Below are positions 44,461 to 52,327 of a stretch of 58,989 nt of DNA, one piece after another. The number at the start of each line of letters is the position of its first letter. Position 1 is the first letter of the stretch. The stretch lies in the NCBI RefSeq assembly GCF_020731355.1, contig NZ_JAJFZK010000003.1:322503-381491 (forward strand), given 5' to 3'. The notes beneath the pieces were generated by a model. The model saw only the letters and a program-made list of their open reading frames with translations, ran no database searches and was not told the DNA's origin. The translations under genes were made by a program, and so were the position numbers. This DNA comes from Bacillus sp. REN16. Its GTDB lineage: Bacteria; Bacillota; Bacilli; Bacillales; Bacillaceae_L.

Positions 44461-45751
44461 ACAAACATAGCTGACGCTCTGTTGCTTGGACTGGTTTAGG
44501 CTTATGTTTTTCTTCTTTTTCTTTCCCTTTTTGCGGGTTTTTGATACCGGTGAGATCGTTAATCATCCTTTCTAAATAAGCTCTTGTGGTTTTGCATAAG
44601 GCTACCTTTATTTCTAATTTACCATTTTCAAGGCAGACTTCTCCCTTGTATTCATAGTAACATTCACACCTCTGACAAACGAGAGGGTCTTTCTTGCCAC
44701 TAGCTACTATTTTTTCACGCCACGTCTGGCGACGTAAGGTTTTCTTAACTTTTACAACCCAACGTCTTGCTTTTTGTTGCCAAGTACTCAACACTTTTTT
44801 ACACACGTTTTTTGATCTTCTAGAATTCATACCGTAATGCCGAATAGTTTTAAATTGCTCGTCTGGGATATGGCGAATTAAACGTGAAATAAATTCTTCG
44901 ACACTTACGGTTTCGGATTTGTCTTTTCCGTCAGTTTTATCCTTATATTTGAACGTAACGAATTGCCCATCATATGCCTCAATCCGATTGATTCCAATCG
45001 CTGGTCGACGAATATAACGGCCAATATAACGAAGTTGTTCTTTTATTTTTCCCCTCTGTTTAGGTGCATACACATAGAAGCCTTCGCCATTATTGGTGAA
45101 CGCCTTTTGAAGTCTTGGTTGGATTCTTTTCTTTTCTCTTGGTGAAACTCCGTTTCTAATTAATTTTAATACGACCGTTTGCCATTGTTTACGAAGCATC
45201 GTAAATGGCAAGAAATCATACTGCTTCCATTCTCCTTTTTCTGTTAATCCACCCATTGTAACTAACATATGTACGTGAGGATTGAAGTTGACCCTTGAAC
45301 CAAAAGTGTGGAGTCCAGCAATAATCCCAGGTGTTACCTTTGCTTTCTTTTTGAAGAAGTCAGTAAGTAGTCTTGCAGAAGCATCCATTAAATCTTTTAA
45401 TAGATGTCGGTGAAGGAGAAATACATCTCTTAGTCCTTCATCAATCGTAAAAATTACGTGCCGATGATTAACCTGAAGAACATCTTCAGTAAGTAACCTA
45501 CTCCATTCTTCACTTTCTCCAACAGAGCACGTGGTACAAAATCGACCTTTACATCGGTAAGGAACCTTTCGCACATCATGACAACCTTCACACACAAATA
45601 ACTTAAATCCATTTTTGATATCCCCACAATCTCGAAATTTCTCAACCTCCTTAATTACGATAGGGCGGATTTTAGCACCGTGTTTTCTTTTGAAAGCTTC
45701 CCAATGTTGGTGTTTATCAAAAAATATTCTTCTCAATATATTGGTCTCCAT
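44447..45751 (-). CDS. IS91-family transposase (HUH/Y2 relaxase)
   Basis: The 434-aa protein has an N-terminal zinc-binding domain (CDGIKNG-like start at residue ~42; FVCEGCHDVRKVPYRCKGRFCTTC) and a Y2_Tnp domain. The HUH motif is seen in NFNPHVHMLV near 165, and the two catalytic tyrosines four residues apart in RYIGRYIRRPAIG near 256. The start is placed at ATG 45751 (METNILRRIFFDKHQ); codons up to 45793 run through a hairpin and are rejected. The length and both active-site motifs suggest an intact, possibly active copy. Confidence 0.88.
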   Translation of the reverse strand: METNILRRIFFDKHQHWEAFKRKHGAKIRPIVIKEVEKFRDCGDIKNGFKLFVCEGCHDVRKVPYRCKGRFCTTCSVGESEEWSRLLTEDVLQVNHRHVIFTIDEGLRDVFLLHRHLLKDLMDASARLLTDFFKKKAKVTPGIIAGLHTFGSRVNFNPHVHMLVTMGGLTEKGEWKQYDFLPFTMLRKQWQTVVLKLIRNGVSPREKKRIQPRLQKAFTNNGEGFYVYAPKQRGKIKEQLRYIGRYIRRPAIGINRIEAYDGQFVTFKYKDKTDGKDKSETVSVEEFISRLIRHIPDEQFKTIRHYGMNSRRSKNVCKKVLSTWQQKARRWVVKVKKTLRRQTWREKIVASGKKDPLVCQRCECYYEYKGEVCLENGKLEIKVALCKTTRAYLERMINDLTGIKNPQKGKEKEEKHKPKPVQATERQLCLFGVS

Positions 45752-45761
45752 AAAATGAAAA

Positions 45762-45786
45762 TACCACAGCTTAAATGACTGTGGTA
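45762..45786. repeat. hairpin upstream of the transposase
   Basis: TACCACAG and CTGTGGTA form a perfect 8-bp stem around CTTAAATGA, 11 bp before the transposase start. It may be the terminal hairpin of the IS or block read-in transcription. Confidence 0.55.
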
Positions 45787-45813
45787 GACCCAAATTTTTA
45801 TACTTTCTTATCT

Positions 45814-45847
45814 TTTTAAAAAAGGCTACTCAGACACGAGTAGCCCT
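45814..45847 (-). terminator. terminator of brnQ
   Basis: On the minus strand GGCTACTC and GAGTAGCC pair around GTGTCT and are followed by TTTTTTAAAAAG. Confidence 0.85.
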
Positions 45848-45852
45848 TCTTC

Positions 45853-47199
45853 TTATTCCTCAATTGGCTCTGGACTTAGAGCACCACGTTTAATGATGCT
45901 AATTAAATATCCGATCACTCCACCGATAATAGCCGGAACAATCCAACCTAATCCTACTGAATATAAAGGGAGAATGGATTCTAATAGTTCATTAACAGCG
46001 GCAATTTTTACACCTGCTGCGTTCAATCCATCGTTAATACTTAGGATGAATGTAACTAAAATACTAACTTGGTATACTTCCTTGCGACCCTGGAATAGAG
46101 GGTGTAAGAAAGTTAACACCATTAAACACATAGCTAATGGATAAAGTGCCACTAACACTGGAATTGAAAAGCTTATAATTGTACTTAAGCCGAAGTTTGA
46201 GACAACTGCACTAAATAATGTAAAGATAACTGCCCATTGCTTATAAGAAAGAGCAGGAACTAATTTTTTAAAATAAGCTGCACATGATGTGATAAGTCCA
46301 ATACTAGTTGTTAAACAAGCGGCAATAACAATTACAGCAAGAATCAATTTACCATACCAACCAAAGAAATGTTGAGATGCAGCCGCTAAAACAGAGCCGC
46401 CATTTTCTAAATACCCTAGACCCTCTACACTTGTTGCACCTAAGAATGCGAGTGAAGAATAGATTACTGCTAACAATACTCCAGCAACTAAAGCAACCTT
46501 ACCTGTTGAGACCATAATTTCTTTTTTTGTGCGTGCACCGCGATCTTTCATGATGTTAATAATGATTATTCCAAATACGAAAGCTGCAAGTGCATCCATT
46601 GTGTTATAGCCTTCCTGGAAGCCTTTAAAAAAGCTATTTGAAATATAGGTTTCAGTCGGATCTTGAATTACCCCAATTGGGTGCACAAATGCCGCTATAA
46701 TAAGAATCGCAATAACCACTAATAAAATCGGTGTTAAAATCTTTCCTACAATATCAACGATCTTACTGGATTTTAATGAAAAGTATAGGGTTAGTCCGAA
46801 AAAGATAATTGTAAAAATAAATAATGGAAGATGGCTCTCCTGGTTTCCAACAAATGGTGCGATCCCAATTTCATAAGCAACCGTGTTTGTTCTAGGAATT
46901 GCAAATAAAGGACCAATCGTTAAATAAAGCGCAACCGTGAAGAAAATACCATATACCGGATTAACTCGACCTGCTAATGATTCCAAATCACTTTTTCCTG
47001 AGAAAGCCAAAGCCAGTATACCAAGTACAGGTAGTCCTACTCCTGTGATAATAAAGCCTAGATTCGCTGAAAAAACATTGCTTCCAGCTAATTGACCTAA
47101 TTGTACCGGGAAGATTAGATTCCCTGCTCCAAAGAATAATGCAAATAACATAAATCCTACCGCTATGATATTACCAAATGAATCTCTTGATGATGACAT
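45853..47199 (-). CDS. brnQ: branched-chain amino acid:cation symporter
   Basis: The 448-aa LIVCS-family transporter with about 12 membrane helices imports Ile, Leu and Val with Na+ or H+. The N-terminal signature GFMLFALFFGAGNLIFP and the GVGLPVLGI and LAFLGATS segments are typical. The start is ATG 47199 with GGGAGGA six bases before; the TTG at 47214 is rejected. Upstream lie a sigma-A-type promoter and a CodY box, so repression in amino-acid-rich conditions is expected. Confidence 0.93.
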   Translation of the reverse strand: MSSSRDSFGNIIAVGFMLFALFFGAGNLIFPVQLGQLAGSNVFSANLGFIITGVGLPVLGILALAFSGKSDLESLAGRVNPVYGIFFTVALYLTIGPLFAIPRTNTVAYEIGIAPFVGNQESHLPLFIFTIIFFGLTLYFSLKSSKIVDIVGKILTPILLVVIAILIIAAFVHPIGVIQDPTETYISNSFFKGFQEGYNTMDALAAFVFGIIIINIMKDRGARTKKEIMVSTGKVALVAGVLLAVIYSSLAFLGATSVEGLGYLENGGSVLAAASQHFFGWYGKLILAVIVIAACLTTSIGLITSCAAYFKKLVPALSYKQWAVIFTLFSAVVSNFGLSTIISFSIPVLVALYPLAMCLMVLTFLHPLFQGRKEVYQVSILVTFILSINDGLNAAGVKIAAVNELLESILPLYSVGLGWIVPAIIGGVIGYLISIIKRGALSPEPIEE

Positions 47200-47320
47200 A
47201 TCTATTCCTCCCAAAACACCCTAGACATCTGATGAATAATAACTTTTCCTATAACATATCTAGAGCATAAAATTATACTAAGAAACTTACTCGCTTACAA
47301 ATCCCAACTTGATAGAAACT

Positions 47321-47349
47321 AATATATCACACAAAAGTCCAAAAAACAA
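47321..47349 (-). promoter_or_regulatory. promoter of brnQ
   Basis: Minus strand: TTGTTT, 17 bp, TATATT, about 120 bp before the start codon. Confidence 0.55.
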
Positions 47350-47350
47350 C

Positions 47351-47365
47351 ACTTTTCAGAAAATA
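47351..47365. promoter_or_regulatory. CodY box next to the brnQ promoter
   Basis: ACTTTTCAGAAAATA matches the CodY consensus AATTTTCWGAAAATT at 13 of 15 positions and abuts the -35 hexamer. CodY is known to repress branched-chain amino acid transporters in Bacillus. Confidence 0.65.
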
Positions 47366-47533
47366 GAATTATATCAAAATAATTTTAATAATAAATGTAA
47401 TTATTGGGATATAGTTCCATAGAACCACAAGAAAATTCCATTGGTCCATTCGTAATATATTAATTGAAGGGAAAAACCTCTGGACATAGAACTATGTATG
47501 TAACGGTCAAAAAGAAAAGAAGGGGATGATCAA

Positions 47534-48337
47534 ATGAAGATTGCTGTTTTATCCGATATTCATGCCGGCTTAAATCGAAAAAATACAGGAATGGATATCA
47601 TTTCACAATTAAGCAAATGGATCGCAGCTAATTCTCCTGAGGTTTTTATCATAAGTGGTGACATGACAGCTGGTCCTGCAAAAAGCCTTAACCTACTAAA
47701 CCAGTTACAAGAGGAATTTCCAAAAATGAAGCTATTATTTGTACATGGAAATCATGATATTTACCATGAAGACTCTAAATCTGCTTATGACATACTGCTA
47801 GAATTTCCCGGCAATCTAGGTAATGGGCCAGTCGAATTGAACGACAGTTGGGTTGTAATTGGTGATGGGGGCTGGTATGACTATACGTTTGGAATTGAAG
47901 GTTATACAGAGGAACAATTTTCAATAGGAACGTTTAATGATTTCACTTGGCCCGATAAAATGAACGCCCACTGGCCGGCTTCAGACCAAATTGAAACGAA
48001 ACAACACCTTGAAAAACTCGAGAACTGGCTTGAGGCCTATAAGGGGAAAAATATCATAATGGTCACACATGTCGTTCCTTTCTCACGATATATTCAAATA
48101 AAAAATGACCCCGGCTGGGATTTCTTCAACGCCATGATGGGAAGTAAGCATTTCGGTGAGTTAGCCGAAGAATACCATGTAAAAAAATATATTTTTGGAC
48201 ATATTCATACGAGATATCATGAACAATATAACGGGATTGAAATTATCTGCAACCCGCTTGGTTATTACCCGCATGAATGGAACAGTAAGGATGCTGAAGA
48301 AGAAATATTTTCTACCATTAAAGTCATTGAAATTTAA
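47534..48337 (+). CDS. calcineurin-like metallophosphoesterase
   Basis: The 267-aa protein holds the metallophosphoesterase motifs in order: SDIHAG (D-x-H), SGDMTAGP (GD), HGNHDIYHED (GNHD), VTHVVPFSRY (H) and FGHIHTRYH (GHxH). All dinuclear metal ligands are present. GGGATGATC-type RBS precedes the ATG. No signal peptide: it is cytosolic. The substrate is unknown; nothing in the context points to one. It is followed by its own terminator and a small membrane protein gene. Confidence 0.85.
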   Translation: MKIAVLSDIHAGLNRKNTGMDIISQLSKWIAANSPEVFIISGDMTAGPAKSLNLLNQLQEEFPKMKLLFVHGNHDIYHEDSKSAYDILLEFPGNLGNGPVELNDSWVVIGDGGWYDYTFGIEGYTEEQFSIGTFNDFTWPDKMNAHWPASDQIETKQHLEKLENWLEAYKGKNIIMVTHVVPFSRYIQIKNDPGWDFFNAMMGSKHFGELAEEYHVKKYIFGHIHTRYHEQYNGIEIICNPLGYYPHEWNSKDAEEEIFSTIKVIEI

Positions 48338-48370
48338 GCCTGCATTATTGCAATGCAGGCTTTGTTTTTC
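48338..48370 (+). terminator. terminator of the phosphoesterase gene
   Basis: GCCTGCAT and ATGCAGGC pair around TATTGCA, followed by TTTGTTTTTC. The stem starts within one base of the stop codon. Confidence 0.85.
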
Positions 48371-48430
48371 GAATAGGAACCCTTTTCTTGGAACAAATTA
48401 AGATAAAGCGATACGAAAGGATTGTTATGC

Positions 48431-48928
48431 ATGTTAAAAAATAGCATCAGGGTCTTTATTGTGATTTGTTCGATAGCCGCGGCAGTGCTGCTTCCAAAGA
48501 AATCGTACATAAAATATTTGCCTGTTACCTTATTTTCCACTAGCATTCTAATGTTTGAGATCTTCTATTTTACGGTGCATAAGCTTTGGAAGGTAAAAGG
48601 CAGCGTTAGTTCGATGGTGTGTGACACCTGTATCCTCATTTTAGGTCCCTATCTTTTTGCAAGTTATTGGGTGTTCTCCCTATCAAAAGGGAAGTTCCTC
48701 CCGTATGCCCTTATCAATCTTGTAGCAGATTGGATTTACGCCTACCCAATTGTTTCCCTGCTTAGAAAGCTGAATTTCTTTAAACTAAAGATTAGTTCGA
48801 GTAAGTTTTTTACTTTAATTTTTTCGGATGCTTTAATGAACTTTGCATTTCATAAGTTTTACGAGAAATACATTGTTCCAAAGCAATCTTCGAATTTCCA
48901 GGAATCGAGCGAGGCTGACTTAATTTAA
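48431..48928 (+). CDS. hypothetical membrane protein
   Basis: From ATG 48431 (AAAGG ten bases before) the protein is 165 aa. It has about four hydrophobic segments: residues ~8-25, 32-50, 65-85 and 92-115, then a basic C-terminal half ending in a short acidic tail. It starts MLKNSIRVFIVICSIAAA. I recognise no family beyond a general likeness to CBO0543-type Bacillus membrane proteins, and I give no function. The TTG at 48422 is a weaker start. A strong terminator follows. Confidence 0.65.
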   Translation: MLKNSIRVFIVICSIAAAVLLPKKSYIKYLPVTLFSTSILMFEIFYFTVHKLWKVKGSVSSMVCDTCILILGPYLFASYWVFSLSKGKFLPYALINLVADWIYAYPIVSLLRKLNFFKLKISSSKFFTLIFSDALMNFAFHKFYEKYIVPKQSSNFQESSEADLI

Positions 48929-48949
48929 CTTTATTAATTCAAAAACCAT

Positions 48950-49000
48950 AACAAAAGAGACCTGTTTAATTCTCATTTGAATTAAAAGGTCTCTTTTTAA
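48950..49000 (+). terminator. terminator of the membrane protein gene
   Basis: AAAAGAGACCT and AGGTCTCTTTT, extended by TTTAATTC/GAATTAAA, form a stem of nearly 20 bp followed by TTTTT. Confidence 0.9.
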
Positions 49001-49087
49001 ATAATACATCAGAAAGTTATTCATTAATGTGTTAATCCACTACAGTACCGGCCCCACCTTCGCCAAGTACCATGATGACCACACGTG

Positions 49088-49159
49088 TCATCCACCTGAC
49101 TTCATTATAATTGATAGCGCTTTCATTATCAACAAAAACAATTCAGCAAGTTTCGACAT
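49088..49159 (-). CDS. possible 23-aa amphipathic peptide
   Basis: On the minus strand GTGGGGG stands eight bases before an ATG that opens a 23-codon frame: MSKLAELFLLIMKALSIIMKSGG. The sequence would form an amphipathic or membrane helix with Lys at intervals, of the kind seen in small toxins or membrane regulators. TTGCCC, 16 bp, TATAAG upstream (near 49207-49235) could be a promoter. No homologue is recalled and the frame is short, so this is a candidate only. The remaining bases of 49001-49300 show no other gene. Confidence 0.3.
   Translation of the reverse strand: MSKLAELFLLIMKALSIIMKSGG
49111..49126. promoter_or_regulatory. cre-like site
   Basis: On the minus strand ATGAAAGCGCTATCAA fits the CcpA consensus WTGNAANCGNWNNCWN throughout. 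It lies inside the possible 23-aa frame and 175 bp before the phosphatase gene at 49301, so it may control either or be fortuitous. Confidence 0.4.
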
Positions 49160-49300
49160 ACATCATTCCCCCACTTTCTTTCCTTTAGATTTTTTTATTA
49201 TTTTTGACTTATAAGAAATTATTCAATAAGGGCAATTCCTCACTGATAAGGCGGGTGTGATAAAATAGAAGAACCTACATTGATAAAGGTTGTGTGATGT

Positions 49301-50002
49301 GTGAAGCAAATGCTTGCGATTAGTGATATTCATGGCGATTTAGACAAATTCGAGCGCCTGTTGGAGCTTGTACAATATGATCAGCAATACGATCAGCTTC
49401 TGTTGTTAGGGGACTATGTGGATCGTGGACCACTCTCAAGGGCTGTTCTAGATAAAGTAATTCAACTTCGAAATGAAGGAGCAATTGCGTTAATTGGCAA
49501 CCATGAAAAAATGATGATAGAAGCTTTCCGTGCAGATGCCATGAGCGTCAAAAGATGGTTTTACAACGGTGGAATTAAAACCTTGCAAAATTATGGCTAC
49601 CATATCGAAAAGGATGATGCCAAATATTGGTACACAACAGAAGAAATGCCAAACCTTCTCGAAACAAATGAAGAAATCTGCCCGCACCTAGAAGTCCTAA
49701 AGGAATTTCCTTACTACTATGAAACGGATACTCATATTTTTGTTCATGCAGGTGTCCACCCAGAAACACCATTGGAATCAACAGACCCCCATTTATTTGT
49801 CTGGATTCGAGAGGAATTTCACAATGGCTATGGAGGTGAAAAGACTGTGGTGTTCGGCCATACCCCAACAAAATACTTACATAAAAGTGAAGAAATGTAT
49901 TTCGGAAAAAATAAGATTATTGGCATTGATGGCGGCTGTGCATATGGCGGAAGACTGTATTGCTATGATGCGACTAATTCAGAAATATATTATATCGATT
50001 AG
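49301..50002 (+). CDS. PPP-family serine/threonine or dinucleoside-polyphosphate phosphatase
   Basis: The 233-aa metallophosphatase begins at a GTG (AAAGG 11 bases before) and has the PPP motifs: SDIHGDLD (GDxHG), LLGDYVDRGP (GDxxDRG), LIGNHEKM (GNHE), FVHAGVHP (HAG) and VFGHTPT. This set is shared by bacterial PrpE/PrpA-type protein phosphatases and symmetrical Ap4A hydrolases; the sequence does not decide between them. It is a single gene, cytosolic. Confidence 0.88.
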   Translation: MKQMLAISDIHGDLDKFERLLELVQYDQQYDQLLLLGDYVDRGPLSRAVLDKVIQLRNEGAIALIGNHEKMMIEAFRADAMSVKRWFYNGGIKTLQNYGYHIEKDDAKYWYTTEEMPNLLETNEEICPHLEVLKEFPYYYETDTHIFVHAGVHPETPLESTDPHLFVWIREEFHNGYGGEKTVVFGHTPTKYLHKSEEMYFGKNKIIGIDGGCAYGGRLYCYDATNSEIYYID

Positions 50003-50007
50003 TACAA

Positions 50008-50033
50008 TGGGACGGTTCAATTAAAACCGTCCT
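50008..50033. terminator. terminator overlapping the LysR 3' end
   Basis: GGACGGTT and AACCGTCC pair around CAATTAA. The stem runs into the last codons of the LysR gene, so it ends the phosphatase transcript; its U tract is weak in both directions. Confidence 0.5.
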
Positions 50034-50916
50034 TATGGTTCCTAATGATCTCCACAAACTTTGTAGATGCTGGTGAGAGTGGTACGTTTTTTACGTAACA
50101 GATGCCAATGCTCCGATTTGGAATTTTTTCATCTAGCTGCACCTCGTGTAAGATGCCCTTTTCTAAATATTCCTGTGAGAATTCCTTGGTGACGCAGGCA
50201 ATTCCCAGATTTATTTTTGCAAACTCTAAAAGTAGGTCGTGTGAACCCAATTCAAATTCGGGGGATATCCTTAACCCCTTCGATATCAGGAATTCATCCA
50301 CATATTTTCTGGATACTGATTTTGGTTCAAGAAAAATGAGTGGATGCTTCACTAATTCATTTACACCCATTAGCTTTGGTAAGAGCTTTTTGTAATGATC
50401 CCCACATACAAAAATATCATGAATGTCCATGCATGGGATTTGTCCTAAGGTAGTGTCAGCCACTGGGAAGTTACAAATCGCTATGTCCACTTCACCCAAT
50501 TTCAATAAAGAAATAAGCTCCTGAGTGGTCCCGTTTTCAATTTTAAACTTGATATTTGGATATTCATTATGGAAGTTTTCTAAGTATGTCAGCAAGAAGT
50601 ACTTCGAAATTGTATCTCCCACACCAATCCTTAATTCACCCTTTGTTAAATTTTTAAATTCTAAAATCATCTCCTCACCAACATTGAGGAGATTCATCGC
50701 GGAATGAACATATTCAAATAACCGTTTTCCTTCATTTGTTAACGTAACTCCTTTGGGCGTACGATTAAACAATCGTATGTCCAGTTCCCTTTCCAATTGC
50801 ATCATCGACTGACTGACCGCTGGCTGTGTCATAAAAAGTTCCTTTGCTGCTTTTGAAAAGCTTCCATTCTTAGCAACCACACTAAAAACTTTATATAAGT
50901 CTAATTTTCCAATCAT
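50017..50916 (-). CDS. LysR-family transcriptional regulator
   Basis: This 299-aa regulator has the LysR winged helix (LDLYKVFSVVAKNGSFSKAA; MTQPAVSQSMMQLE, residues 5-45) and a substrate-binding-like effector domain from ~90. ATG 50916, six bases after AAGGGTGA, is the start; the ORF could extend to 50937 without an RBS. It is divergent from the F420-ligase-like gene with a 118-bp shared promoter region, the usual arrangement for a LysR regulator and its target. Confidence 0.88.
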   Translation of the reverse strand: MIGKLDLYKVFSVVAKNGSFSKAAKELFMTQPAVSQSMMQLERELDIRLFNRTPKGVTLTNEGKRLFEYVHSAMNLLNVGEEMILEFKNLTKGELRIGVGDTISKYFLLTYLENFHNEYPNIKFKIENGTTQELISLLKLGEVDIAICNFPVADTTLGQIPCMDIHDIFVCGDHYKKLLPKLMGVNELVKHPLIFLEPKSVSRKYVDEFLISKGLRISPEFELGSHDLLLEFAKINLGIACVTKEFSQEYLEKGILHEVQLDEKIPNRSIGICYVKNVPLSPASTKFVEIIRNHKDGFN

Positions 50917-51034
50917 ATAAATCACCCTTATACCCATTATTAGATATATTAATTTTACTTATATCACATAATAGATGTATAGTACTAGTGGATACTAATT
51001 ACATTAATCTTATCAGTATGTAGGAGTGATTGTT

Positions 51035-52225
51035 TTGGAAAGAGTAGTAGGAACAGTTGTAAGAGGTTTACGCGGTCCGATCATCAATAAAGGGGACAGC
51101 ATTGAGCAAATCGTTGTTGACACTGTATTAACAGCTTCTGAGGTTGAAGGCTTTACTATACAAGATAAAGACATCGTAACTATAACTGAGTCTATTGTTG
51201 CACGTGCTCAAGGAAACTATGCCACGATTAATGATATCGCGCAAGATGTAGAGGCAAAGTTTGGCGATGACACTGTTGGTGTTATTTTCCCGATCCTAAG
51301 CCGTAACCGTTTTGCGATCTGTCTTCGCGGAATTGCGAAAGGTGCGAAAAAGATTGTCCTTATGTTAAGCTATCCTTCAGATGAAGTGGGTAACCACTTA
51401 GTGGATATTGACCTGCTTGATGAAAAAGGCATAAACCCTTGGACAGACGTTTTAACAGAACAACAATTCCGAGATGCGTTCGGACACAATAAACATCCTT
51501 TTACTGGTGTTGATTATATTGACTACTATAAATCATTAATCGAAGAATACGGGGTTGAATGTGAAGTTATCTTCTCAAACAATCCAAAAACAATACTAGA
51601 CTATACAAAGAACGTGCTAACTTGTGACATTCACACAAGATTCCGCACTAAGAGAATTTTAAAAGCAAATGGCGGCGAAAAAGTATACAGTCTTGACAAT
51701 ATTCTTTCTGAATCGTTCAATGGCAGCGGCTTTAATGAACAATATGGTCTACTTGGCTCTAACAAAGCAACAGAGGAAAGCGTGAAGCTTTTCCCTCGTA
51801 ATTGCCAACCAATCGTTGATAAAATTCAAGAGCTTCTAAAAGAGAAGACTGGTAAAATTGTAGAGGTTATGGTTTACGGAGACGGTGCTTTTAAAGATCC
51901 TGTCGGAAAAATTTGGGAGCTCGCTGATCCAGTTGTTTCTCCTGCCTATACTGCTGGTCTTGAAGGAACACCAAATGAAGTAAAATTAAAATACCTTGCA
52001 GATAACAATTTTGCTGATTTAAAAGGTGAAGAACTTAAAAAAGCAATCTCTGAGTTTATTGCGAACAAAGAAGGTGACCTTGTGGGTCAAATGGAAGCAC
52101 AAGGTACAACACCTAGAAGACTAACAGACCTAATCGGTTCACTTTCTGACTTAACATCTGGAAGCGGTGATAAAGGTACTCCATTCGTCTTCATCCAAGG
52201 ATATTTTGATAATTATACTAAATAA
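51035..52225 (+). CDS. coenzyme F420-0:L-glutamate ligase (CofE)-like protein
   Basis: The 396-aa protein starts at TTG 51035 (AGGAG eight bases before). Residues ~1-250 resemble CofE-like F420-0:gamma-glutamyl ligases: GLRGPIINKGDSIEQIV, ITESIVARAQGNYA and the C-terminal VYGDGAFKDPVGKIWELADP segment seen in this family. CofE uses GTP to add glutamate to F420-0. No other F420 biosynthesis gene is in view and Bacillus is not known to use F420, so another acceptor is likely. The divergent LysR gene probably regulates it. Function unknown. Confidence 0.75.
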   Translation: MERVVGTVVRGLRGPIINKGDSIEQIVVDTVLTASEVEGFTIQDKDIVTITESIVARAQGNYATINDIAQDVEAKFGDDTVGVIFPILSRNRFAICLRGIAKGAKKIVLMLSYPSDEVGNHLVDIDLLDEKGINPWTDVLTEQQFRDAFGHNKHPFTGVDYIDYYKSLIEEYGVECEVIFSNNPKTILDYTKNVLTCDIHTRFRTKRILKANGGEKVYSLDNILSESFNGSGFNEQYGLLGSNKATEESVKLFPRNCQPIVDKIQELLKEKTGKIVEVMVYGDGAFKDPVGKIWELADPVVSPAYTAGLEGTPNEVKLKYLADNNFADLKGEELKKAISEFIANKEGDLVGQMEAQGTTPRRLTDLIGSLSDLTSGSGDKGTPFVFIQGYFDNYTK

Positions 52226-52232
52226 GTAGAAA

Positions 52233-52268
52233 CAAGTCCCCTGTATTCATTCAGGGGATTTTTTTATC
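52233..52268 (+). terminator. terminator of the CofE-like gene
   Basis: AGTCCCCTG and CAGGGGATT pair around TATTCATT, followed by TTTTTT. Confidence 0.88.
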
Positions 52269-52327
52269 GGAAGGATGTTTCATTTTAGCTCTATGTGGTA
52301 TTCTCTTACTAGGAAAAAAGATAAGAC

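Larger units (their letters stand above)
44253..45786 (-). mobile_element. IS91-like insertion sequence (approximate ends)
   Basis: The element is taken as the interval between two hairpins that flank the transposase and its small companion frame. IS91-type elements move by rolling-circle replication through an HUH/Y2 enzyme and leave no inverted repeats or target duplication, so the exact ends cannot be read here. It is inserted between the HAD phosphatase promoter and the brnQ terminator without breaking a recognisable gene. Confidence 0.6.

Noticed and set aside
44447-44560. -1 programmed frameshift joining transposase and zinc-ribbon frame
   Set aside because: The zinc-ribbon frame is in +1, not -1, phase and no A AAA AAG heptamer lies in the right phase.
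49111-49126. cre site as certain regulator of the phosphatase at 49301
   Set aside because: Too far upstream and inside a possible small frame; listed only as cre-like.
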